Source: Parietaria judaica (Eukaryota > Streptophyta > Magnoliopsida > Rosales > Urticaceae). Taken from it: a stretch of 64,000 bases of DNA. Below are positions 12,101 through 23,728 of the stretch, piece after piece. Within the stretch, counting starts at the first letter, position 1. Every line of letters starts with the position of its first letter. A program made the position numbers and the translations under genes. The stretch is from positions 16,469,343 through 16,533,342 of the forward strand of contig OX940867.1 of the NCBI GenBank assembly GCA_954871525.1, in the 5' to 3' direction. The notes beneath the pieces were generated by a model that was not told where the DNA came from, searched no databases, and saw nothing but the letters and a program-made list of their open reading frames with translations.

Positions 12101-14724
12101 TGTTGGACATGTGTGCTTAAACAAGTTGTCTTTTCCTTAATTGTAAAAGATTTTGACCAAAGTCGTTGAATAAAAGATGTTACTTATTATGTTAATCTTA
12201 TTATAATATTTGGTAGAGTAAAATAGAATGTTTGTTCCATAGTTCATAAAGGATGCAATTATGTTATTATTATCACAACCGAGTCAATGTGAGGAAGAAT
12301 TAATAATCATAACAAATGAACTTAAAATGTTCGTGACTTGATTAACTGGGTGAGAGCCCATTAATCGTGTAAGGTCATTAATGTGACTAAGTGATAATCC
12401 TATTCTGGATTAAGTGTGTGTGTCACACTCACTAGAAGTGCATTAAGTATGAAGCGGCTTCATACTGGACTAGACCTGACTTAAACTCCGGAAGTTGTTA
12501 TATAAGACCGTCACTGACAACTTGAAGTTGAGTCACTAGTAGATGATCAAATGGATATTCAATCTAAGTCCTGAGTGACCTCGAGCCTGGACTGTTGACT
12601 TGATTGTTCTTTGATTTAACTGTTAAAGAACACATTTTACTGTCGTTCCCAATGCTGCTAATTGGGGAACATGATAGTCAACAGATAAGGGTAGCTTGGT
12701 TATAGACACGGACATCACATAGCTCTCTTCAGAGTCAAGATGATTCCCTTGATTGTTAGTGGTGAGAAGTGAGAGGTACCCGTGCGCAACTTATGAATCG
12801 AAACCATGAGTGGGTTACTCACAATATTACTAACTGAGTTGAGGATGAAAATGCATTGAGAGGCAAAACGGTAAAAACCGCCTGCTTATGTGTGGATCAT
12901 CAAGTGAAAGATCAATAACCCGAATTTGATTGTATCAATGGACACCTTGCTATAAATGGAATAATATATATTGTATCACTAAAGAGTGCAGCCTCGGGTT
13001 TATAGTGGAATAACACCGAGGTTTGACGAACCACTAGCAATTCGTTGGAGCTTCAGTGATACGGGTCCATGGTCCCCAGAATAGCTCCGGAACGGATGAT
13101 ATGTACGTGATTTAAACATTCCGTATGTTTTATCATTTGTCAGGATTCATAAAACTAGAGTCCGTGTTAGACTTTGGAAGTTTTATTTTTGACGTGGCAA
13201 AAGTACCAAAATTTGGTGCTGGAAATTTAACTGATAAAAGAAAGTTGAATTTAGATTTTTCATCAACTGAATTTTTTTGGAAATTAAATTCTAAGAGACT
13301 TTGCTTTTGGAACTGAGTCATTTCGACGTACGGTTTGTGATTTAGAGAATTTCCAAATTTACGATCGTTTTCGTAAATATGTGAAATTTTATCACATGTC
13401 ACAAATTTAAATGGTGGTGTTGCACCTTGACATTTAATGTGTGATATTGAGATCGGAGGTCAATAAAATAATTTAATTATTAATATTCTTATTAATAATT
13501 ACTTAATAATTAATAGATTTATGTTATTTGATTAAATTGTGTATTTGGTATATACATATGACATTGTAGAAATAATGCGGCCCAAGTAAATGTGTGAGAT
13601 GGGCTTACACGAATTTGCTTGGATTTGGAATTTCCAAATATGCGGCATAAGTACCCATGTTTAGGTATTAATGGAACAACTTGAAATTAATTTAGTTCAT
13701 TAGATCGGTCAAGTTTGATCTTAACCGTTGGATCATGATAATTAATTTAGAAATATAAATTCGAAAATGACTTGGTGACCAAACATGGATTTCGAAAATG
13801 ATTAGTTTAAGATTTAATCTTGACCATTGGATTGGAAATTAATTAACATGTAAATATGGAATGCAAAATTTGAATTTATTATAAAGGGAAGTCGAATTCT
13901 ATTACTTGGTAATCAAGTTTGGAGAATTGACTGTGTCTTAAATCAATATGGTCCATTAGATTGGTTATGGAATTAATTCCATCCATTGGATCAAGCTTAT
14001 TGATTTCGAATTTACCATATGGGTACATAGGGAATTCGAATTCTCTTATATAAGGAAGTGATTGGATAATTGATTTATTCATTACTTTGAGTAATTAATT
14101 ATATTTACCTATCATAGAATTCGAAATTCAAGGACGGAAACTTCCCTTATTGGTTTTTCCATGAGCCTATAAATACAAGGCTCATTCTACACATTTCACA
14201 CACCTTCCCTAGAGCAAAAATTCGATATCTCTCTCTCTAGAGTCTGCGAATTTCTTAGCCTCTGATCTCTATTTTCTGGTTCGGCTTAGTGAGACGTTGT
14301 TCTCCGAAGGCTTTAAAAGAACCATAAGTTAAAGTTTTTGCGACGGAGTCCTGCCGGCGAAGCCCACGCCTCGGTACAAGGAGTCCAGAAGAATATCCCG
14401 GAAGATCACGGGAGTTTCCCTCAGCATCGGTGAAGCCCTGTCCAGTTCAGAACACGCAGCCGGAATCGTCATCACCTGAGGTACGGCCTTATGCATTGGG
14501 TCAATAAATGCAAACCTTTATTTACAGTTTATTTATTTCCTATAGACTAGATTATTAATAATGAATTTATGAAAAGTTAAATTAGTAATAATTTATCAGA
14601 TCTTGATTTTGGTTATTATACGATGTGCAAATCGTTGAACGGGTAACAAGTTTTTTTCGCTTTAAATATTTTTTTAAATGATACCCGGACTGTTTGACGG
14701 CATAAATCGTGATAATATTTTTTT
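12101..14724 (+). repeat. 5' LTR of element A (3' end eroded)
   Basis: Starts TGTTGGACATGTGTGCTTAA and matches the 3' LTR of A. The promoter box CCTATAAATA is near 14166-14175. The conserved hairpin CCTCGG...CCGAGG is at 12992-13021. The block CCCACGCCTCGGTACAAGGA follows near 14360. The last bases that in other copies end CCAACA, and the primer-binding site, are missing; sequence jumps into the GC-rich leader near 14725, which implies a deletion. Confidence 0.8.
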
Positions 14725-15954
14725 AAATGTTACCCGAATCGGGTATTGGGCCGGGCTGCACTAGGCACCCCAACCCGTGGGGCCACGAAGTGGGGCTACA
14801 CTGCAGCCTCGGGTACTTCGGCCAGGCCTAGGGCACAGGCAAGCCCGAACCAAGGCCATTCGGCCAACGCACGAGCGATCGCCCAGGGCACGTTGCCAAG
14901 GCCCAGCGGACGGGCAGCCCGCGTAAACCGTGGCCCAGCCCAGCGCGCTGTCCCTAGCAGCGACGTTGGCCTGCGGGCCCGTGCCAAGGGCACGCTGCCC
15001 TGGCAGCCCCGTGGGCCTTCGTGGCCCAGCCCGTGGGGAATCCGCGGGCATGTGGGCCCGGGCTTAAGCCCGATTAGCCCACGTGCTTAATTTTATGTTA
15101 TAGGTAGAATTTCTAAACCCGACCCAAATATCCATGGATTAATTAATTTTATTTTTGAATTAATTTTTATGAATTAAATTAATTATGTTTGATTAATTAA
15201 TTAATTAAAATATGGATGTTATTTTTGGTAAATAACATTGTCTTATTTTAAATAAAATATGGATGTTATTTTTGGTAAATAACATTGTCTTATTTTTCGA
15301 GTTCATAATTTAAAAATATGGTTGATAATTCTTTCAAGAAAAATATCATTGTCTTATTTTTAATTTTCATAAATAATTATTAATGGGCTAATTATGTGAA
15401 TAATAATTCTTAGAGAATAAGTATCATTGACATATAATTATAAATTCATCATAGATATAATTTTTTAAACCTATTTTCATATTTCTTGAAACATAGTGTC
15501 TATGTTAAGGTCATTATTAATATGTCGGTATAGAATAGATATAAATAATGAACTATAAATAAGATTTATTTGTTATTAGTCGGAAAAATTTCAAACGTAC
15601 AATCTTGCATAAGGAAGAATGAATCAAAAGTGGGGCCGGTTCACCATCCACTTCTGGGTGACCGGTTAGGACCTCTCCTATCGACCTGGAGAGCGTACGA
15701 TTTGATCAATCATTACCGACGAAGTAATAAATAAATGACTAGGCTTATTAGATATTACCCCGGTAATTATAACGCCTTAAGATAAACGTTTCTAATTTGT
15801 GTCGTTAAATGGAGTTTATAATAAGTTTTTATAACTTAAGAAATTAAAAACGTTATTTTCTAAAACAATGGCAAGTATAGAATATCTTGAAATGGTCTCC
15901 ATTATTACTGTCATATGGTCTGCTGACCACACTGCCTCGAGTCACCTTAGTGTG
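14725..15954 (+). other. leader of element A, first part
   Basis: GC-rich low-complexity stretch at 14740-15075, then AT-rich DNA including a repeated block TATGGATGTTATTTTTGGTA (15212 and 15258). The same leader blocks as in B follow: GGGGCCGGTTCACCATCCAC at 15634 and TCTGCTGACCACACTGCCTC at 15919. The open frames in the GC-rich part are compositional artefacts on both strands. The leader stops at GTGTG, the target duplication of element B, and resumes at 26467. Confidence 0.75.
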
Positions 15955-18692
15955 TGTTGGACATGTGTGTCCTTAAACAAGATATTTTATCCCTTTGTAA
16001 AAGATTATGACAAGTCGTTGAATAAAGATGATGCTTATTATGATAATCTTATTATAGTTTCCGGTAGAGTAAAATAGAATGTTTGATTCCTTAGTTCATG
16101 AAGGATGCAATTATGTTATTATTATCACAACAGAGTCAATGTGAGGAAGAATTAATAATCATAATAAATGAACTTAAAACGTCCGTGACCTGATCAACTG
16201 GGTGGGAGCCCATTAATCGTATAAGGTCATTAATGTGACTAAGTGATAATCCTATTCTGGATTTTGTGTGTGTCACACTCACTAGAAGTGCATTAAGTAT
16301 GAAGTGTCTTCATACTAGACTGGACCTGACTTAAACTCCGGAAGTCATCATATAAGACCGTCACTGATAACTTGGAGTTGAGTCACTAGTAGATGATCAA
16401 ATGGATATTCGATCTAAGTCCTGAGTGATCTTGAGTCCAAGCTGCTGACTTGATTGTTCTTTGATTTAACCGTTAAAGAACACGAAATATTACAGCTGTT
16501 CCCAACACTATTATTTTGGGAACATGAGAGTCAGCAGTAAGGGTAGCTTGGTCATAGACATGGGCATCACACAGCTCTCCTTAGAGTGATGATGATTCCC
16601 TTGATTGTCGGTGGTGAGAAGTGAGAGATACCCATGCGCAACTTATGAATCGAAACCATAAGTGGGTTACTCATGATATTGCTGACTGAGTCAAGGAAGT
16701 AAATACAATGAGGGGCATAACGGTAAAAACCGCCTGCTCATTTATGAATCATCAAGTGAAAGATCAATAACCCGAATTTGATTGTATCAATGGACACCCT
16801 GCTATTATAAAGGGAATAATATATACCGTATCACTAAAGAGTGCAGCCTCGGGTCTATAGTGGAATCACTTCGAGGTTTGACGAACAACTAGCAGTTCGT
16901 TGGAGCTTAAGTGATACGGGTCCATGGTCCCCAGGATAGCTCCGTAACGGATGATACGTACGTGATTAAAATACATTCTGGATAATGTTTAATCATTTGG
17001 CTTGACTTATAAAACTGAAAGGTCTGTGTCAGACATCAGATAGTTTTATCGTTGGCGTGGCAAAAGTATCATATTTTGGTACACGAAATTAACTGACAAA
17101 AAGAAAGTTAGAATTTAGATTTTCTATCAGCATCATCTTGTTGGAACTTAAATTCTAAGCAACTTTGCTTTTTGAACCAAGTCATTTCGACTTACGGTTA
17201 GTGATTTATGGATTTTCTAAGTTTGTGATCGGTTCGATAAACTTTGAAATTAAATCACATGTCACGAATTTAAATGATGGTGTGGCACCATGACATTTTT
17301 ATGTGTGATAGTGAGATCAGGATTTATTAATATAATTTAATTATTTGGATTTAATTATTAATATCTTATTAATAATTAATTAATAATTAATAGATTTATA
17401 TTAATAAATGAATATATATAATTATATATATTAATATGTGTAAATTCGAATTAGGGTTTGTCATATGAAACCCTAGTTAAATTCGAATAGCTTGATTTGG
17501 TATTTCTATATTTGCGGCATAAGTACCAAATGTTTTGGTACTTTGGCAAATCCCTAAAATCAATATTATCCATTGGATCGGTTATGATTTAGTATCAACC
17601 GTTGGATTAGGATATTGATGAATTCGAAATTAATAACTTGGTGACCAAGTTTTATTTTTCGAATTTGATTAATCAATTATATCCGTTGGATCGGTCTAAG
17701 ATTTAATCTATACCGTCGGATTAAGAATTGATTAATTATATATATATATATATATCTATATATATTCGAATTAGGTTTATGTATAAATTCGAAAAAATTG
17801 TTTTAATAAATTAATTTATCCTAAACTTATTTGATCCATTAGATCGGTTTTAAGAATCATCTCAACCGTTGGATCTAGATAATAATGATTCGAATTATAT
17901 ATATATATATATCATAATTCGAATTTTATGATGATAAGAAGATAAGATTGGATTTTTGATTTATCTAAATCTTTCTTATTTAATTAAATCCCTAATTAAT
18001 TATATCCATTGGATTTAGATGAGATTAAATCTGGACCATTGGATTGAGATAATTAATTATATTTAATTAATGAAATTCGAATTTAGGGAGGGAATATCTC
18101 CAAATCGGTTACAGTCTTGAGCCTATAAATAGGGAGCTCATTCTACACATTTTCACACCTTTCCCCAGAGAAAAATTCGAACTCTCCCTCTCCTTCAGGG
18201 TCTGCGAATTTTCTCTCTGATCTCTTCTTCTGGTTCGGCTTAGGAGACTATTTCTCCGGAAGCTTAAAAAGAACCATCAGTTAAAGTTTTGCGACGGAGT
18301 CCTGCCGGCGAAGCCCACGCTTCGGTACGAGGATTCCAGGAGAATATCCCGGAATATCACGGGAGATTCCCTCAGCAACGGCGGAGCCCTGCCCGACTCA
18401 GAGTGCGCAGCCGAAATCGCCAAACGAGGTACGGCCTTATGCATTGGGTTAATAAATGCAAACATTTACTGCTTTCTATTTATTTCCTATTATGACTAGT
18501 TTATTAATAATGAGTTATGAATTTAAATTGCATAATATTTATCAGATCTTGGGATATGGTTATTATCCGATATTCGGACCGTTGTTTGGATAACAAGTTT
18601 TCCTCTTTAAAATAATTTTTTAAATGTTACCCTGACGGTTCGGACGTATAAATCGTGATAATTATACGGAATCCGAGACGTGATTTCCAACA
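15955..18692 (+). repeat. 5' LTR of element B, 2738 bp
   Basis: TG...CA ended (TGTTGGACATGTGTGTCC ... GATTTCCAACA). It contains the stem-loop CCTCGG...TCGAGG at 16847-16876, several (TA)n tracts (about 17410, 17735, 17900), and repeated ATCCATTGGATCGGT / CAACCGTTGGAT modules between 17565 and 18050. A TATA box is at 18122-18132, followed by a CT-rich transcribed leader. It is much longer than usual copia LTRs (a few hundred bp). Confidence 0.93.
18122..18132 (+). promoter_or_regulatory. LTR promoter TATA box of element B
   Basis: CCTATAAATAG sits in the 5' LTR about 570 bp before its end, followed 30-40 bp downstream by CATTCTACACATTTTCACAC, a plausible transcription start region. The same box occurs in the other family LTRs (about 14166, 25894 and 32069) and, diverged, in E and D. 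Confidence 0.7.
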
Positions 18693-18694
18693 AT

Positions 18695-18707
18695 TGGTAT
18701 CAGAGCC
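18695..18707 (+). other. primer-binding site (tRNA-iMet type) of element B
   Basis: TGGTATCAGAGCC follows the 5' LTR end after two bases (AT). This is the standard plant copia primer-binding site, complementary to the 3' end of initiator methionine tRNA, and it primes minus-strand DNA synthesis. It sets the LTR boundary at 18692. Confidence 0.92.
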
Positions 18708-20344
18708 ATTGTTCAAGGATAAATAATTACGTAATTTAATTGAAGGGTTTAAAGAACAAATTATTTGATGAATAAATTAATAATTAAAATTGAAATTTAT
18801 TTCTGGAAATTTTAATATTAATTTAATTAATTCCCGACCCGAAAAATCGGACCGGTAAAATGGCCGGGCTGCTAGGCGCAGCCCAGCCCGTGGCAAGGGC
18901 TAACCAGGGGCTGCCGCAGCAGCCCCAGGGTCAGAACCCTAATCGCCACGGGCCAGGCCCGTAGCGAAGCCTACGCCAGGGCGAGGCCCAGGGCGAGACC
19001 CTTGCGGGTTGCCCTGGCGCGCAGCGCCTGGGCCTCGCGCCCTGGCTGCGGCCTACGCTGTCTGGCAGCGGAATGGGCCTCGCGCCCTGGGTGCGGCCCA
19101 CGCTGCCTGGCAGCGGAATGGGCCTCGCGCCCTGGCAGCAGCCCACGCTGCTTGGCAGCGGAATGGGCCTGCTGGCCCAGCGCGAGGTGGGCGCTGCCCT
19201 GGCCCTCTTCGGCTGGTTGGGCGTGGCCTCTCCTAGGGATGTGGGCCCGGGCTTAGGCCCGGAGGGCCCACGTACATAATTTTTAATTATGGGTCGGAAT
19301 TTATTCCGACCCGGATCCCTAGAAATAATTAATTATATTCATCATAGATATAATTTATTATAACCTATTTTCATAACCCTTAAACATAGAGTCTATGTTT
19401 GGATCATTATTAATATGTCATATTTAGGATAGATATAAATAATAAAGAGTAAATGTAAATGTGTTTTATTATGAGTCGGAAAAATTTCAATCGTACAATC
19501 TTGCCTAAGGAAGAGGGAATCAAAAGTGGGGCCGGTTCACCATCCACTTCTGGGTGACCGGTTAGGACCCCTCCCATCAACCTGGAGAGCGTACGAATTG
19601 ATCTATCACTACCGACAAAATAATAAACACAATAAAATGGGATTATTTAATTACGTGACGTAATAAATAAATCCGAAATAAACCATTAATGTGTCATTAA
19701 TAGTTTATATATTAAGTTTTTATAACTTAGTATAAGAAATAAAAAATGTTATCTCCCAAAAACAATGGCAAGTATAGAATACATTAAAGGTCTCCATTAT
19801 TACTAACACAAGGTCTGCTGACCACACCGCCTCGAGTCACCCTAGTGTGTCCATTCCCTAAGGAAGGTGTGCTTGTGGGAGGTTTGACAACGTGATAGCT
19901 CCAAAAGAATATGGGGACGGAGGAATCTTGGAAATGGACCGCGAGTCACCCTAGTGTGACCATTCCCTAAGGACGACTTTTCCAAGAGGATCCCGAGAAC
20001 CAAAAATAATGGGTTAAGCTTGCACGGAAGTTGGTGCTTCCTGACCGTCTATGGTGATAGTTAATAATCATAGAGAACTTGGTGGTTCTTGTTATGAATA
20101 TTAATTAAGTTTATGACTAAAACTTAGTTTAACCAAACTACACGGTTGACACCGCGAGTCACCCTAGAGTGACCATGCCACTAAGGACGGCAACGACGTG
20201 TACAGTCAGTTAAATTATCACGAAATAGTTAAAGGGTTTATTTAACGTTTTACCCAGAACATGTTTGCATCATGTAACTATTTCAAATAAAATATTTTTC
20301 TAAAACATTCTACCTATAATAAAGTTTAATAAGTTTCTTTTTCA
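18708..20344 (+). other. untranslated leader of element B
   Basis: About 1.6 kb between the primer-binding site and the first ATG used. GC-rich part 18840-19275, then blocks shared with A (GGGGCCGGTTCACCATCCAC at 19530; TCTGCTGACCACACCGCCTC at 19813) and several copies of a GAGTCACCCTAG(T/A)GTGACCAT word near 19834, 19942 and 20157. The capsid part of gag expected in this area is absent. Confidence 0.7.
19030..19170 (+). repeat. 45-bp tandem repeat in the leader of element B
   Basis: Three copies of a 45-bp unit begin at 19030, 19075 and 19120 with GGGCCTCGCGCCCTGG, and a partial fourth starts at 19165. The unit length is a multiple of three, so it yields a spurious repetitive peptide (WASRPGCGLRCLAAE-like). 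The GC-rich setting in untranslated leader argues against coding. Confidence 0.85.
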
Positions 20345-23300
20345 ATGCCAGTTAAGATGTCTTTCGACAAACAAGAAATGGAAAAGTCTACTCTGACGCT
20401 GATGTCTCAAAATCAAAGCAATCTGGTAAAAGTCACAAAATCCCTTAGCAAGCTGGCCATGAGTGGATCTTTGGAAAAACTTGGAATGGCAGATCAGAAT
20501 GCTATAAACTCTTTGAACAAGAGGAAGAGAATCATTGGAAACCAGGAAGAATTCTTCCAGATTGGGAGTACAAGTAATGTTGATCGTTCAACATTAGAAA
20601 TATGTTTCGTGGACAGCTCATCCTTCAACTGGATCTTAGATTCAGGAGCAAACGATCATGCGTGCAATTCTCTTCAGTCTCTTGACAAATTGGAAGAGAT
20701 AAATGATGGGCCAACTTTGAAAGTGGGAAACGGGGAATTTCTACAAGCAAAGGCGGTAGGAAATTTGCGACTGACATTTGGAAATAAGTATTTATTTGTT
20801 GATAATGTGTACTATTATCCAAATGTCTGCAGAAATATACTTTCTGCTTATCTGTTGTACAAACAAGGTTATACTCTAAACTTTCGTGGATCCCATTGGG
20901 TCATCACAAAGGATGGAGTATATATTTGTACTGCTAAAGCAGAAAACGGATTATACATCCTAAGACCAGATTATGGTAGCTGTATGAATACTGAGATGTT
21001 TAAACTGGCAGTGCCGAAGTCAATTAAGAAACCCTAAATTGACAATGATGTTCAAACGTACCTGTGGCATTTAAGATTGGGTCATATTAATCTAGAAAGG
21101 ATAAACAGGCTGGTAAAGGATGGACCCCTTAAAGAAGTAACAATCGGTTCTTTGCCTGTTTGTGAATCCTGTATAGAGGCTAAAATGACCAAAAGACCTT
21201 TCTCGATGAAAGGTCAAAGAGCCACTAAACCATTAGAACTCGTCCATTATGATGCATGTGGTCCCATGAACATACAAGGAAGGGGAGGAATTGAATACTT
21301 TGTCACCTTTATTGACGATTATTCAAGATATGGTTACGTTTATCTCATGGCCAAGAAATCTGAAACCTTGGATAAGTTCAGAGAATTTCTGGCAGAATCT
21401 GAGAATCAACTAGGACTGTCATTAAAGTCTCTTCGATCTGATCGAGGGAGAGAATACCTAGATCATGAGTTTTGCGACCTATTGATCGAGAAAGGTATAA
21501 CATCTCAACTAACTGCTCCTGGCACACCAGAACAAAATGGTGTTGCAGAAAGGAGAAATAGGACCTTATTGGAAATGGTAAGGTCGATGTTAAGTTATTC
21601 ATCGCTACCCAATTCATTCTGGGGATATGCTTTGTTGACGGCTACAAACATTCTGAATGTTGTGCCATCAAAGTCTGTTTCTAAAACACCCGTCGAATTA
21701 TGGAATGGCAGAATACCAAGTCTGCGACATTACAGAATTTGGGGATGTCCTGCACATGTGCGGACTGGAAACAAAAATAAATTGGAATCACGAACGGAAG
21801 TTTGTCTGTTCGTAGGATATTCCAAAGAGACTAAAGGAGGTTTGTTTTATAGTCCAGAAAGTAAGAAAGTATTTGTCTCGACAAATGCTACCTTTCTGGA
21901 ACAAGATTATATGACAAACTTCAAACCTCGAAGTAAAGTTATACTCGAGGAACTGTCAGGTGACAAGGTCACAATATCTCCAACAGTGACTGTTGTCGAA
22001 GATATAGTAGAAACCACGGTCCCAAATCAGAACCAAGGGGTACTCAGACGTAGTGGGAGGTTCAAAAGACCTGTTGAGCGCTACGAGCACACCCAGTTGG
22101 AATTTCACCTAGCTGTCACGGACACTAGTGTTGAAGATCCCATAGGCTACAAACAAGCTATGGAGGATCCTGATAAGGGAGAATGGCAGGAAGCCATGAA
22201 CCAAGAAATAAAATCTATGGATTCTAATGAAGTCTGGGAACTTGTAGACTTACCGGATGGTTTCAAAACCATTGGCTGTAAGTGGGTATACAAGCGAAAG
22301 AGAGGGGTGGACGGGAAGGTTGAAACCTTCAAGGCTAGACTAGTGGCAAAGGGTTTTACCCAGAGGGAAGGTATTGATTTCGATGAAACCTTCGCTCCAG
22401 TCGCTAAGTTCAAGTCCATACGGATTCTCATGGCCATAGCCTGTAGTCTCAATTATGAGATTTGGCAGATGGACGTCAAAACCGCATTCCTGAACGGGTA
22501 CATTGACGAAAACATCTATATGGACCAACCAGAGGGGTTCGTGCTACAGGGTCAAGAAGGGAAAGTTTGTAGATTACTTAAATCCATTTATGGATTAAAG
22601 CAAGCTTCCAGATCCTGGAATCTGAGGTTTGATGAAACCATCAAAACCTATGGATTCATTCAAAATGTCACTAAGGCCTGCATTTATAAACTCAATGACG
22701 AAACCGTGGAAATTTTTCTTGTTCTGTACGTCGACGATATTCTTCTCATTGGAAACAGTGTGAAGAAGCTATCAGACGTAAAAGCGTGGCTATCTACGCA
22801 ATTCCAAATGAAGGACATGGGAGAAGCCAGCTATGTTCTTGGGATCCGTATATTCAGGGATCGCAACAACAGGCTTCTAGCCTTATCGCAAGCAACTTAC
22901 ATTGATAAGGTGCTTGAACGTTTTGCAATGGCAAACTCCAAGGGAGGTAATTTACCAACCAGACATGGAGTATTCCTTAGTAGGAAACAATGCCCAACTT
23001 CTCCGGAAGAGCAAGACGTGATGAGAAGGATACCCTATGCTTCAGCAGTGGGAAGTCTGATGTACGCTATGCAGTGTACTAGGCCAGACATCTGTTACGC
23101 TGTGGGAATTGTTAGCAGATATCAATCCAACCCTTGTATGGCTCACTGGACTGCAGTGAAGAACATTCTCAAGTATCTTCGGAGAACGAGAAACTATATG
23201 TTAGTGATTTCAGGATCAGAACTGAATCCACTAGGATACACTAATTCAGACTTTACGTCTGATAGAGACGCGAGAAAATCGACGTCAGGAGCAGTGTACA

Positions 23301-23713
23301 CCCTTGCTGGTGGAGCGATATTCTGGAAAAGCATAAAGCAATCCTGTATCGCAGATTCCACCATGGAAGCTGAATACGTGGCAGCCTGTGAGGCAGCCAA
23401 AGAATCAGTTTGGCTCAAGAATTTCTACATAGAACTGGGAGTTGTTCCAGATGTAGATGGGCCCCAAACACTATACTGTGACAACAGTGGTGCGGTGGCA
23501 AATTCTAAAGAGCCCAGAGACCATAACAAGGCAAAACATATAGAACGCAAATACCATCTCATAAGAGAGATAGTGCGTCGTGGCGACGTAAGGGTTGTGA
23601 AAATAGCTTCGGAAGACAATCTGGCTGATCCATTCACCAAGACGTTGCCAGAGAAAATATTCAGGAGGCATCTGGAGAATATGGGTCTGAAAGACATGGG
23701 TCATCTTCTTTAA
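20345..23713 (+). CDS. copia Pol of element B: protease, integrase, RT, RNase H
   Basis: One frame of 1122 codons plus stop, with a single in-frame TAA at 21035-21037. It starts at ATGCCAGTTAAGATG. A short gag residue is followed by protease (WILDSGANDHACN, active-site D99-S-G). After the TAA come the HHCC zinc region (LWHLRLGHIN ... CESC), the integrase core with HYDACGP, RSDRGREY and NGVAERRN carrying the D,D,E triad, and the C-terminal GKNK-like region. RT has IGCKWVYKRKRG, DVKTAFLNG, YGLKQAS and an intact YVDD (LVLYVDDILLIG). RNase H has CDNSGAV and a tail ending KTLPEK. The capsid domain and zinc knuckle of Gag are absent. Apart from the one stop, which could be suppressed or be a late mutation, the enzymes look functional. 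Confidence 0.93.
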
Positions 23714-23715
23714 GT

Positions 23716-23728
23716 ACAAGTGGGAGAT
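23716..23728 (+). other. polypurine tract of element B
   Basis: ACAAGTGGGAGAT lies just after the pol stop and directly before the 3' LTR start TGTTGG at 23729. Purine-rich tracts at this place prime plus-strand DNA synthesis. The same word precedes the 3' LTRs of A (about 29857) and C (about 34579). Confidence 0.8.

Noticed and set aside
14746..15090. Open frames of 65-114 codons on both strands in the GC-rich part of the A leader
   Set aside because: They overlap on both strands, have Ala/Pro/Arg-rich composition driven by GC content, no domain, and sit where related elements have untranslated leader.
18277..18495. ORFs of 62-68 codons repeated at 26050-26268 and similar at 32241
   Set aside because: They are inside the LTRs near the transcription start and recur only because the LTR recurs; no domain and not conserved in F, D or E.
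19002..19279. Overlapping ORFs encoding WASRPGC-like repeats
   Set aside because: Produced by a 45-bp tandem repeat with length divisible by three; all three plus frames are open, which is a sign of composition rather than coding.
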